Assembly: GCA_977017575.1 (NCBI GenBank)
Contig: CDRNVI010000222.1
Coordinates: forward strand, 1 to 26,362
Length of the DNA: 26,362 bases
Reading direction: 5' to 3'
Source: Paramoeba atlantica
Lineage: Eukaryota > Discosea
Shown here: positions 1-8,497 of the stretch, in pieces
Position numbering within the stretch: the stretch's first letter is position 1
Layout of the letters: each line of letters opens with the position of its first letter
Notes under the pieces: model-generated
Databases searched by the model: none
Told to the model about the DNA's origin: nothing
The model's input: only the letters and a program-made list of their open reading frames with translations
Program-made: the position numbers and the translations under genes

Positions 1-494
1 ACCTTTTTTCTCTGCTCCAGATCGAGTTTCTTTCTCTGCTGATTCCTCCATCAATTCCTCTGCCAATTCCTCTGCAATATTTCTTTGCTTCCTCTCTGGT
101 TTTCTTTCTCTCCTCTTTTTCTTTATTTTTTCCTTTTCTTTTTTCTTTTCACACACCACATTTTTTTTTAGCCACCAAAACAACAAAACATGATTTTTTT
201 TAGTTCTTTTTTATTTATTCTTTTTTTTTTCACTGCCACTCCAACAGTGAGTGTTGCTCATTTCTTTCTTTTTTCTCTCCCCCCCCCCATCCATCCTTGA
301 TCTTTCTCTCACTTTCATTCTTTCATTAATTTTTCATTCCTTCCTTTCCCTTTCTTTTTTTTTTTTCTTCTTTTCTCTCTTTCCATTCTCTTTTTCTTTT
401 CTCTCTTTTCTCCTTTCCCTTTCTCTTCTCTCTCTTTTTCAGAACATAAAGCAAAGAACAAAGATTCAATATTTTGCACATACACATAACACTG
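1..494. repeat. CT-rich repeat module outside the left inverted-repeat arm
   Basis: The first 100 bases are variants of TTCCTCTGCCAAT/TTCCTCTGCAATATTTC, a degenerate short-period minisatellite. A pyrimidine tract follows, and then a purine-rich end near 441-490 that starts with CAGAACATAAAGCAAAG. The same order recurs further right and at the window end. No gene is seen. The Phe/Ser/Leu-rich frame crossing this stretch is only a translation of the CT tract. Confidence 0.6.
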
Positions 495-659
495 CTGTAT
501 CTATGAATCGCTTTTTTTTTGGGCTCACTATTTGTTCTATTGATCTGTTACCTCAGATTCTTTTATTATTTCAAAAAAGGTTTTCTCTTTCTTTCTTTTT
601 ATTTTTTTTTGTTACAAATATTTCCTCACTTCTCTCTTCTCTTCTCTCTCTCTTCTGAT

Positions 660-2700
660 TTATTTCCAATTTCCCTTGTTAATTTCTCCACAATATTTCC
701 CTGTTGATTTCTTTTGGAATTCCTCTTCAATATTTCTCTACTTGCTCCCTCTCTCTGGTTTCTTTCTCTCTCTCTTTCTCTTTCTCTTTCTCTTTCTCTT
801 TCTCTTTCTCTTTCTCTTTTTTTGATATTTTGTTCCACTGAACAGAAATAAAAAGATTTTCTGATTCCTTCACCAATCCCAATCTCTCTGCCAATTATTT
901 CTCTGCTGGTTCCTCTGTCAATTTGTTTACCAGTTTCTCTGCAATATTTCTCCACCAATTCCCCTGCCAAGTTGTTCACCTTTTTTCTCTGTCAATTCCT
1001 CTGCAATGTTTCTCTGCCAATTCTTCTACTGATTCTTCTCTCTCTGGTGTGTGTGTTTATCTTTCTTTCTTTCCTTTCTTTTTTTTTTCTCTTTTTTTTT
1101 TATTATTTTATTCTCATTTTCTTTTTTTTTTTCTCAGAACAAAGAACAAGTTCAAAGTTGCATGCACACAACACCATGTGTGGGGGGGGTGTGTTCTTTT
1201 TTTCACCAGTCAAAACACCACAATGTGATTTTTTTTCATGTCCTCTTTTTCACCACTTTGCAACCTTCTTCCTTTTTTCAGGTTTCTTTTTTTTTGATTT
1301 CTTTTTTTGGTTTCTCCCTCAATTTTTTAGTTTTCTCTCTCTCTCTCTCTCTTTCTCTCTTTTTTTTTTTTTTTCATTTTTCTCAAAACACAAAACACAG
1401 AACAACAATTGTATTTCACCAATTTTTCTTGTGTTGATTTCTCTTGGAATTTCTCCTCTAATTTTTGTTACTTTGGTTTTTTTTTTTCTTTCTTTCTCTC
1501 TTTTTCTTTATTTTTCCTTTCTTTTTTCTCAAAAAAAAATACAATTCACAAAGAACAAACCCAAAACCCTCCATTTTTTGTATTTTCTCTTTCCTCTCCC
1601 TCACTGAGTTCTCATTTTTCTTTTGATATTTTCAGATGAATTTTACATAATGGAGAAAATTGTCTTCAGAACACTTTTTTTGTTTTAAAACTTCTCTCAC
1701 CAAATTCTAAAATGAATTAATTCACAGAAAAGGTTTCATTTTATTTCTCTCTTTCTCTTTCTCTTTTCTCTCTTTCAAGTTTTCAAGTTTTTCAATTTGG
1801 TTGTTTGTTTGTTGGTTTAGTTTATAAAAAGAAAAATGAATTTTTCAGTTTTGGTTTTTCTTTTCTAACCACACTTCTTTTTCCTTCCTTTTCTTTCAAT
1901 TTTTATTATTTTAGTTTCATTCTCTACTGCTGCTGATTTAGTTTTAATTTCCTCACTGAGTTTTCTTTGCTGTTGATTTCTCCACTGATTTTTGTTTTTT
2001 GTTGTTTGTTCTCCTCCTCTCCCCCTTGAAACCCTCTCTTCTGGTTTTTCTCTCTTTCTTTTCCCTTTCTTTTTTTTCTTGTCTCATCCTCTCTCTCTTA
2101 TTAAATTATATTTTTTGTTTCAGTAAAGTGGAAAGAAAAATACAATGATGTTTAATGACTCTTTTCTAGGTTCAATTTTTTGAATTACTTTTTTATTTTT
2201 TCCTCTCTCTCTCTCTCTCTTTTTTCTCTTTTTTTTTTTTATTTTTTCTTTCAAAATACAGAACAAATAACATCATTGAATGAGCTCTCTTCTTGTTGAT
2301 TTCTCCTCCAATTTCTTTTTTGCTTTCTCTGCTCCCTCTCTCTCTGGTTTCTCTCTCTCTCTCTCTCTCTATTTTCTCCCCTGTTTTCTCTCCCTCAAAT
2401 TTCTCTCCTCTTTTCTTCTTTCTTTGTTCTTTCTCATTTTCTTTCTTTTCAAAATACAGAACAAACAAAAATTCAAAGTTCTTTTTGTACTGATTGATGT
2501 GTATTTATTATTAGATGTTGTGAGATGTTGTGAGATGCTTCTCCAATTTTTCTCACCTGCTTTCTTTTTGATTTTCTCTGAGCTTTCTCTGCTTTCTGTT
2601 CTTGTTTCTGGTTTCTCTTTCTTCCTCTCTCTTTTCTTTTTCTTTTCTTTTCTCTGCTTTCTCCTCTCATTTTCTTTCTTCTCAATACACAGGAAAACAC
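660..2700 (+). repeat. Array of degenerate modular repeats (minisatellite, CT tract, CAGAACAAA end)
   Basis: At least six modules share one order. First comes a stretch of TTTCTCCACCAATTTC-like words, then a CTCTCTCTGGTTTCTCTC anchor, a long CT tract, and a purine-rich end such as CAAAATACAGAACAAA. Modules start near 660, 865, 1415, 1930, 2280 and 2545. Their ends are visible at 1135 (CTCAGAACAAAGAACAAG), 1396, 2258 (CAAAATACAGAACAAATAAC), 2452 and 2690. Each end looks like a 3' splice site, but no consistent coding frame follows it. On the minus strand the minisatellite translates as Gly-Glu-Ile/Arg-Glu-Ile repeats, which I treat as a by-product. Confidence 0.55.
775..826. repeat. (CTTTCT)n microsatellite
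   Basis: An almost pure hexanucleotide run of TTTCTC units. Its complement would encode Arg-Glu repeats, so the open frame here is not evidence of a gene. The matching place in the right arm (about 13575-13610) is shorter and impure, so its length has changed since the arms separated. Confidence 0.85.
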
Positions 2701-2943
2701 AAAAAAAAGAAATTTCCTCTCTAATTGAACATTCAAGAGTGTTCACCTCCTTTTTTTCATCACCCCTCCTCTCCTTTGAGGTTTTTCTCAATTTTTTTTC
2801 TTTCCTCTCTCTCTCTCTTTCTCTCTAAAATACATGTATTTCCTTGAGTGTGTGTGTGTTTAAATGAATAAGTTTTCTCTTCTCTTTCTTTTTCTTCTCT
2901 TTTCTCTCTTCTCTTTTCTCTCTATTCTTTTTCATTCTTATTA

Positions 2944-4004
2944 ACCTTCTTTGGTACAGAGGAATATTTTTGGGTGGTTCAAATCTCAAATGAATTAAAA
3001 TTAATTGTTTCCAAAGTTTCTCCTCTTTTTCTTTTTCTTTTTCTTTGTTTTTCTTTGTTTTTCTTCCCTTTTGATTGACTAAAATATCCTTTTTCTTCTT
3101 CTCTCTTCTTCTTTTCTCTTTTTCTTCTTCTTCCTTTCTCAGAAAGCATGTATGCACACATGAGAGAAGTTCTTATTTGTAAATAAATGTTACTGGTAAT
3201 ATTAAAAGGGTTATGTTTCTAGGATTTCTCTTCTCTTCTCTTCCCTTCTCTTCTCCTCTCCTCTCCTCTCTCCCTCTCTCCTCTCTTTTTCTTCTCTTTT
3301 TTATCTTCAAGGAATTATTTTTTTCATCCTCTTTTCTCTTTTTTTCTCTTTCTCTCCTCTCCCCCCTAATCTCTTCTCTCTCTTTTCTTTTTCTCCAGAT
3401 GTGTATGCAACAAAGAGGAGTGTTAACTGAGGTGAGGATTGTTTTTTTTTAAGAAATGACTCTCTTGGTTCTTTTTTTCTTTTCCCCTCTTCTCTTTCTT
3501 TCTCCTCTTTCTCTCCTCTTCTTCCTCTTTCTTCTCTCTCTTCTTTTTCTAAAATAATAAATAAATAATAATAATTTTCTTATAGAATGTGTATGAACCA
3601 CCCAAAACCCTTATCTTATGTTTTGGAGCATAAGGATTGGTCTTTTCAAGTTAAAAAAGCAATGGTTTTCTTTTTTCTCTCTTTTCTCTCTTCTCTTCTC
3701 TTCTCTTCTCTCCTTCTCTCCTTCTCTTCTCTCTTCTCTTCTCTTCTTTCTCTCTTGTCTTCTCACTTCTTTCCTCTTTTCCTTTCTCTTTCCCTCTCTT
3801 TCCCTTCTTTTCTCTTTTCTCTTTTCTTTTTCTCTTTTTTTTTCTTTTCATTTTCTTTCTTTATTCTTTGTTTTTTTCTCTTTTTTCATTCTCTCTTCTC
3901 TCTCTCTCTCTCTCTTTCTTTTCTCTTTTCTTCTCTTCTCTTTCCACTCTTCATTCTTTAAAATATTTTATTTAATAAAATAGAAAATGAAACTGATGAA
4001 ATGA
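2944..4004 (+). pseudogene. Left-arm copy of an unrecognised multi-exon gene (decayed)
   Basis: Exon-like islands interrupt the CT tracts in the same order as in the third copy at 4898 onward. They are 2944-3018 (GTEEYFWVVQISNELKL), 3141-3190, 3399-3431 (AATGTGTATGCAACAAAG class), 3586-3661 (ending DWSFQVKKAM) and a terminal exon at 3984-4004. Decay is visible. The acceptor of the first island reads ATTAAC where the third copy has ATTAG. The 3399-3431 exon has 33 nt instead of 32, so it shifts frame, and about 1.15 kb of middle exons present in the right arm is missing. In the phase that follows the right-arm penultimate exon, the terminal exon reads KMKLMK then TGA, so the inverted repeat ends just past the gene end. 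I do not recognise the protein. Confidence 0.5.
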
Positions 4005-4020
4005 TTCAATAATTTAATTT

Positions 4021-4556
4021 TCTTCTCTCCATAGAGAAAAGGTTTTTTTCTTTTCTTTTTTTTCTTTTTCTATTCTTATTTTTCTTTTTCTCTCTCTCTC
4101 TTTCTTTCTTTCATATACATAAAACTAAGAAAAATATATTTCTGAAAAATTAAAAGGTTTTTTTTCTCTCTCTTCTTTCTCTGTTTTTTTTTTCTTCTCT
4201 TCTCTCCTCTCTTCTCCTCTCCTCTCTTCTCCTCTCCTCTCTTCTCCTCTCCTCTCCTCTCCTCTCCTCTCTTCTCCTCTCTTCTCTTCTCCTCTCCTCT
4301 CCTCTCCTCTCCTCTCCTTTTTTCTTATTTTTATTTTTATTTTTATTTTTGTTTTTTAATATTTTTTGTCCCACTGGACAAAAAGAAAAATGTTTTCTTT
4401 AGTTTTTTCTCATTTTTTTTTTTTTTTTTTTTAATTTTCTCTTCTTTCAATTTCTTTTCTTTTAAATCTTTGTTTGATTCATTACTCCTTACTTTTAAAT
4501 TGGACTCTATTCTTGTTCTCTTTTTTTCTGGTTTTTTCTTTTTTCTCTCTCTCTTC

Positions 4557-4588
<32 letters not shown>

Positions 4589-4897
4589 CACCAAAAATAA
4601 TCTTAGTTCTTTTCTTCTTCTCTCTTCTCTCTCTTTTCTCTCTTTTCTCTTTTCTTCTTTTTCTTCTTTCTCTTCTTTCTCTTCTTTCTCTTCTCTCTCT
4701 TCTCTCTCTTCTTCCCTCTTCTCTCTCTCTTCTCTCTCTTTCCTCTTCCTCTCTTCCTCCTTCTCTCTTTTTTTTTCCTTTTCTTTCTTTCTTTTTCTTT
4801 CTTTTTCTTTTCCCCCTTTTTTCTTTCTCTTTCTCCCTTTCTCTCTTTCTTCTCTTTTTTTTTCATTCTTCTTTCTCTCTCTCTCTCTCTCTCTCAG
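4021..4897. repeat. Low-complexity spacer with pentamer and TTTTTA microsatellites
   Basis: CT-rich DNA without a credible exon. It contains a (CTCCT/CTCTT)n tract at about 4195-4318, a (TTTTTA)n run at about 4322-4352, and a T homopolymer near 4413-4432. A mixed patch at about 4440-4510 is not matched in the arms. Frames here code only Ser/Leu/Phe or, on the other strand, Arg/Glu/Lys strings. Confidence 0.7.
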
Positions 4898-4983
4898 ATT
4901 TGAATTTGGAGATCAATCTTTTTTGGTGCCTTTTGCAAGAAGTATGAATGTGTTTATGATTCTGAAATGCAATATTTATGAAG
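4898..4983 (+). CDS. Exon A1 of unrecognised gene, third copy
   Basis: The island lies between a pure CT tract ending CTCTCAG and a donor AAG|GTCTTT. The open frame reads FEFGDQSF...MNVFMILKCNIYE, 28 codons, with one base left at each end. A near copy lies at 6399-6478, two codons shorter. This in-frame 6-base difference, with many substitutions but no stop, suggests past selection on a protein. The leftover G joins the AC of the exon at 5261 to make an Asp codon. The family is not recognised. Confidence 0.55.
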
Positions 4984-5029
4984 GTCTTTTCTCTTTCTCT
5001 CTCTCTTTCTCTTTTTTCTTTTTTCTTTC

Positions 5030-5125
5030 TCTTTCTTCTTTCTCTTTCTTCTTTCTTCTTTCTTCTTTCTTCTTTCTTCTTTCTTCTTTCTTCTTTCTTC
5101 TTTCTTCTTTCTTCTTTCTTCTTCT
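5030..5125. repeat. (TTTCTTC)n heptanucleotide repeat
   Basis: About a dozen near-perfect TTTCTTC units lie inside the intron between exons A1 and B. Because 7 is not a multiple of 3, the complementary frame gives a period-7 RRKKKEE peptide, which is an artefact of the repeat. Confidence 0.9.
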
Positions 5126-5260
5126 CTTTTCTCTCCCTCTCCCTCTCTTGATTTTTTATTTTCTTGAGTGTGTATGTTTAAATTAATCAATTTTCTCTTT
5201 TCTTTCTTTTTCTTCTTTTTTCTCTCTTCTCTTTTTTCTCTTCTCTTTCATTCTTATTAG

Positions 5261-5320
5261 ACTTATATGGTACAGAGGAAATATGGGTTGTTCAAATCTC
5301 AAATGAATTAAAATTAATTA
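5261..5320 (+). CDS. Exon B of unrecognised gene, third copy
   Basis: The acceptor is TTATTAG and the donor ATTA|GTGTTT. The frame set by exon A1 is open and reads LYGTEEIWVVQISNELKLI, leaving one A. That A joins the AT of exon C to give Asn. The homologous islands at 2944-3018 and, on the minus strand, 12118-12191 keep GTEEYFWVVQISNELKL but have lost the AG acceptor. The tryptophan and alternating hydrophobic residues would suit a beta-strand, but I cannot name a domain. Confidence 0.55.
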
Positions 5321-5404
5321 GTGTTTACAAAATCTCTCCTCTCTTCTTCTCTTCTCTTCTCTTCTTTGTTCTCTCTATTTCTCTTCTCTTTTTCTTCTTA
5401 TCTC

Positions 5405-5455
5405 TCTCTTCTCTTCTCTTCTCTTCTCTTCTCTTCTCTTCTCTTCTCTTCTCAA
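5405..5455. repeat. (TCTTC)n pentanucleotide repeat
   Basis: About ten consecutive CTTCT units lie in the intron between exons B and C. The matching stretch of the right arm (11820-11900) is GA-rich but far less regular. Confidence 0.85.
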
Positions 5456-5541
5456 GGAATTATTTTTCTCATCCTCTTTTCTCTTTTTTTCCCTTTCTCT
5501 CCTCTCCTCTAATCTCTTCTCTCTCTTTTCTTTTTCTCCAG

Positions 5542-5573
5542 ATGTGTATGCAACAAAGAGAATGTTAACTGAG
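5542..5573 (+). CDS. Exon C of unrecognised gene, third copy
   Basis: The acceptor is TTTTTCTCCAG and the donor GAG|GTGGGG. In the phase carried from exon B it reads NVYATKRMLTE and ends in phase 0. The right-arm version (11680-11711, minus) is also 32 nt and open. The left-arm version (3399-3431) is 33 nt and shifted. The open frame continues past the donor as VGIVFGGEVTLL to a second possible donor at 5610. That extension is also open in the right arm, so the real exon could end at 5609. Confidence 0.5.
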
Positions 5574-5783
5574 GTGGGGATTGTTTTTGGTGGAGAAGTG
5601 ACTCTCCTGGTTCTTTTTTTCTCTCTTTCTTTCTCCTCTTCCTCTCCTCTTCCTCTCCTCTTCCTCCTCTTCCTCCTCTCTCCCTCTCTCCCTCTCCCCT
5701 CTCTCCTCTCTCCTCTCTCCCCTCTCTCTCCTCTCTTTCTTTTCTCTTTCAAATAATAAATAATAATAATAATTTTCTTATAG

Positions 5784-5870
5784 AATGTGTGTGAACCACC
5801 CTAAACCCTTATCTTCTGTTTTGAAGTATAAGGATTGGTCTTTTCAAGTTAAAAAAGCAATAGTTCTTTT
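5784..5870 (+). CDS. Exon D of unrecognised gene, third copy (frame uncertain)
   Basis: The acceptor TTTTCTTATAG is clear. The block is well conserved in three copies (here, 3586-3661, and minus 11448-11526). One frame reads MCVNHPKPLS...KDWSFQVKKA and is open in all three. However, the phase left by exon C would read NVCEPP and then a stop in this copy. The order and conservation argue for a real exon, and the phase conflict argues that this copy is dead or that exon C ends elsewhere. Confidence 0.4.
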
Positions 5871-6033
5871 CTCTCTTCTCTCTTTTTGTTCTCTTTTTGT
5901 TCTCTTCTCTCTTTCTTTCTTTTTTTTCTCTCTCTCTTCTCTTTTCTTTTCTTTTCTTCTCTCTTTTCTCTTCTCTTCTTTTTTCTTTTCTTTTTCTCTT
6001 TTTCTTTCAGTCAATAACAAAAAAATAAAATAG

Positions 6034-6087
6034 ATTCTGATTAATAAAATCAGAGGAGAAAGATATCATCATAGTATTACAACAAAG
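6034..6087 (+). pseudogene. Exon E of unrecognised gene, third copy (donor lost)
   Basis: The acceptor is AAAATAG. The open frame reads ILINKIRGERYHHSITTK. The right-arm version (11218-11268, minus) reads ILKNIRGERYHYGVQTK with a proper AAG|GTTTTT donor. Here the donor is AAG|TTTTTT and one codon is inserted in frame, so the site is probably no longer used. Confidence 0.45.
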
Positions 6088-6129
6088 TTTTTTTTAATTT
6101 TCTCTTTCTTTCTCTCTTTTTCTTTCTTT

Positions 6130-6200
6130 TTTTTCTTTTTTTTTTCTTTCTTTTTCTTTCTTTTTCTTTCTTTTTCTTTTTCTTTTTCTTTTTCTTTCTC
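6130..6200. repeat. (TTTCTTTTTC)n decamer repeat
   Basis: Alternating TTTC and TTTTTC units repeat with an approximately 10-base period in an intron-like tract. No coding value. Confidence 0.8.
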
Positions 6201-6364
6201 TCTTTCTTCTTCCCCTCTTTTTCTTTCTCTCTTCTCTTTTCCTCCTTCTCTCTTTTTTTTTTTCATAATGGTTCTCACTTTTTTTTCTTTTTTCTTTTTC
6301 TTTTCTCTTTTTTTTTTCTCTCTCTTTCTCTCTTTCTCTCTCTCTTCTCTTTTTCTTTCTTTCT

Positions 6365-6395
<31 letters not shown>

Positions 6396-6398
6396 TAG

Positions 6399-6478
6399 AT
6401 TTGAATTTGGAAATCAATTTTTTTTTAGTGCAAAAAGTATGAATGTGCTGATGGTTCTGAAATGCAATATTTATGAAG
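6399..6478 (+). CDS. Exon A2, tandem copy of exon A1
   Basis: The acceptor is TTTCTTAG and the donor GAAG|GTCTTT. The frame is open, FEFGNQFF...SMNVLMVLKCNIYE, 26 codons with one base over at each end. It matches exon A1 but lacks two codons. The next island (6881) starts with GA, so the join gives Gly where the A1-to-B join gives Asp. The same exon is therefore followed by two different downstream exons 1.5 kb apart. Confidence 0.55.
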
Positions 6479-6880
6479 GTCTTTTCTCTCTCTCATCTTT
6501 CTCTTTCTCTCTTTCTCTTTCTTCTTTCTCTTTTTCTCTTTCTTCTTCTTTTTTCTTCTTTTTTCTTTTCTTTTTCTTTTCTTCTTTTCTTTTCTTTTTT
6601 TTTTTTTTCCTTTTTAATTTACTTTCATTGAATATGATGCTCTTTTTCTCTCTCTCTCTCTCTTTATGTATGTGTGTGTTCTCTTCACATTGATTGATTA
6701 TTGGTTTTTCTTTCTTTTCTTTTTTTTCTTTTTTCTTTCTTTCTTTTTCTTTCTCTTTTTTTCTCTCTTCTTTTCTTTTCTTCTCCTTTTTCTCTCCAAT
6801 GCTCTCTCTTTCTCCCTTTCTTTTCTTTCTTTCTTTTTCTTTTTTTTTCACTTAAATTCTCTTTTTCATTTTATTCCTAG

Positions 6881-6976
6881 GATTTGTGAAATATCTTTCT
6901 AATCTTCAAAAAGATTCAGTTTTCATTTCAATAATTCTGTGTACAATACACAACACTCCTCTTCATTCCAAAGGAG
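6881..6976 (+). CDS. Exon F of unrecognised gene, third copy
   Basis: The acceptor is TTTTATTCCTAG and the donor GGAG|GTAACA. In the phase set by exon A2 it is open for 31 codons (FVKYLSNLQKDSVF...LHSKG), with mixed composition unlike the CT tracts around it. The following intron-like tract is interrupted at about 7143 by the LINE remnant, and I cannot find the next exon. Protein family not recognised. Confidence 0.5.
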
Positions 6977-7143
6977 GTAACAATTTAATTCTTTTTCTTT
7001 TTTTTTCTTTTTCTTTCTCTCTTCTATCCTTTCTTTCTTTTTCTCTTCTCTCTTTTCTTCTCTTTTTCTCTTTTTCTCTCTTTTTTTCTTTCTATTTCTT
7101 TCTCTTACAACCATTTATTTTGAATAAAAATCTCTTTCATTGA

Positions 7144-8331
7144 AAAAAAAAAAATGATTTCCTTGAGAAACAAGCAATCTCCAATGTATATGTTAAGTTT
7201 AAAGCCAAACTTAATACTGAGTGGAAGATTGCAGAAACAAAAAACCTATCTTTTCACCAACTCCTCACTAGGTTCACCAATCTATCCCTAGAATCCAACT
7301 ACTTAGCAGCTCTCAAGTATCAAAAGAAGCTCACCAGCTATCAGTTTCAAGAAAACAGAAAAAAGATAATTCAAAATGATAACTTTATTCTACTGCAAGC
7401 TGTGCTCTGAGAGAATGAAGCTGGCTCAATTTCTCATGTGTAGATGACAGCCTACCCAAATTTTGAGGGAGAAAATACTCACTACAATAGATCAGATTTT
7501 TTGAATGTTGAGGAGTATTGCTTTGCTTATTGGTGCTGCTTTGACATCATAGATCCCACCCTCTTGTCTCTCTCAAGTCAAGGCACTGTCACTTGCAAGG
7601 CTTGCTCCAAACTTGTGCCAAGTTCCCTTCACCTCTCTGACTGTGTGAAATACAACTAAAGTATGAATGACAGGCATCATCATTTTATAAAACAGCTTCT
7701 CCAAATCTCCAAACTTACATAATTTGATGTGGTTCTAGATGGCCATTTCCTTTCCATTGATCATTGCAACAAGAAGCCAGACTTAACTTTCAAACATTGG
7801 CAAGGTGAGAAACACTTGTGTTTGGATATTACAGTCACTTCAGTCCAAGGCAGGAATGCAATATTCAGGTTTCAAGGTGTGGCAATAGGCACATCAAATA
7901 TGTACAATCTCAGGAATCTACTTGCAATTCCACACATGGTGAGAATTTGAAAGCTGAATAAATATCTACCAGAACATCTACACATCAAAATGTTGAATGC
8001 AAGAAGAGATAACAACACCCCTGAAGAAGTAAGAATCTTTAAAGAAATTAAATTGTTCAACTCTTCAAGTGTGGAAGTTCTCTTTTTTTTTATGTTAGCT
8101 TCATCAAGCAGTGCAGTTTTACCAGATGTAACAAACTTCCTGAAGTGTATTACCTCTGAGGTTTTGCAGGAAGGTTTGATATTAGATCAAGATCTCTATT
8201 GAACCTTCTTGCAATATACACAGCAATGACTCTCTGTTGCACTCATTGATAGCATGGTGAGAAACATGAGATCTATTCAGCAAGATCTCTACATTTTTTC
8301 TTTTTCTCTTTCTCTTAACAATCTGCCATAA
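7144..8331 (+). pseudogene. 5'-truncated LINE (non-LTR retrotransposon) ORF, C-terminal part
   Basis: One frame runs for about 395 codons without any frameshift and is cut only by nonsense codons at 7408 (TGA), 7441 (TAG), 7657 and 7720 (TAA), 7948, 8200 and 8227 (TGA), before TAA at 8329. The order of motifs matches the region after the reverse transcriptase in many LINEs. There is a MTAYP segment, like the usual W-L-x-A-x-P, at 7444. A Cys-x2-Cys...His-x3-Cys cluster (CKACS...LHLSDC) lies at about 7594-7644, RHHHF near 7675, and PDLTF...LCLDITVTS at about 7774-7840. The tail QQ..LSVALIDSMVRN lies at about 8221-8260. The PD...D-x-T spacing is like the restriction-like endonuclease of R2/NeSL-type LINEs, which is inference. 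The polymerase domain itself is absent, as expected from 5' truncation. Confidence 0.75.
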
Positions 8332-8443
8332 CAAACTCTGTACTCTAAGGAGTAGAATCTTTAAATGCTCCTCTTTAAAGACATTCAAAATGTTTTATCT
8401 TTCTTTTTCTCCTTTGTTTACAATTAAAATAAATTAGAAAATT

Positions 8444-8458
8444 TAAATAAATAAATAA

Positions 8459-8494
<36 letters not shown>
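8444..8494 (+). repeat. LINE 3' tail: (AAAT)n followed by poly(A)
   Basis: Several AAAT units run into about 35 consecutive A residues, about 110 bp after the end of the LINE frame and on the same strand. This is the normal 3' end of a target-primed insertion and supports its orientation. An AT-only palindromic stretch (TTTAAAATTAAAATTTAAAATT) follows directly. I could not identify a convincing target-site duplication. Confidence 0.75.

Positions 8495-8497
<3 letters not shown>

Larger units (their letters stand above)
495..4020 (+). repeat. Left arm of large imperfect inverted repeat
   Basis: This stretch reads as the reverse complement of 9916-13827. The outer edge is sharp: CTGTATCTATGAATCGC at 495-511 pairs with 13811-13827, and similarity stops one base further out. 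The inner edge is also sharp: AATGATTCAATAATTTAATTT ends at 4020 and pairs with 9916 onward. Shared landmarks in the same order include the GTGTGTGTTTATC block near 1050, TTTAATGACTCTTTTCTAGG near 2150, GTTTAAATGAATAAG near 2860 and the gene exons at 2944-4004. Compared with the right arm it has extra DNA at about 1130-1848 and 1895-2118. It lacks about 175 bp (12370-12545) and about 1.15 kb (10290-11430). Confidence 0.85.

Noticed and set aside
251..4374. Long Phe/Ser/Leu-rich plus-strand and Arg/Glu/Lys-rich minus-strand open frames throughout the CT tracts
   Set aside because: They are translations of CT or GA simple repeats, which rarely form stop codons. They overlap in several frames, change with tract length between the two arms, and hold no domain.
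4195..5125. Regular short repeats as a CRISPR array
   Set aside because: Units are 5-7 bases without unique spacers, and the context is eukaryotic introns.
5800..5812. CCCTAAACCC-like word (also near 8585) as an interstitial telomere repeat
   Set aside because: Each is a single occurrence. The one at 5800 lies inside the conserved exon D block, where the other copies read CCCAAAACCC or CCTGAAACCC.
7144..8331. Stop-codon reassignment as the explanation for the single long interrupted frame
   Set aside because: TAA, TAG and TGA all occur inside it. Two sit where conserved Trp and Arg are expected, so they cannot share one reassigned meaning. The WD40 exons also read with the standard code.
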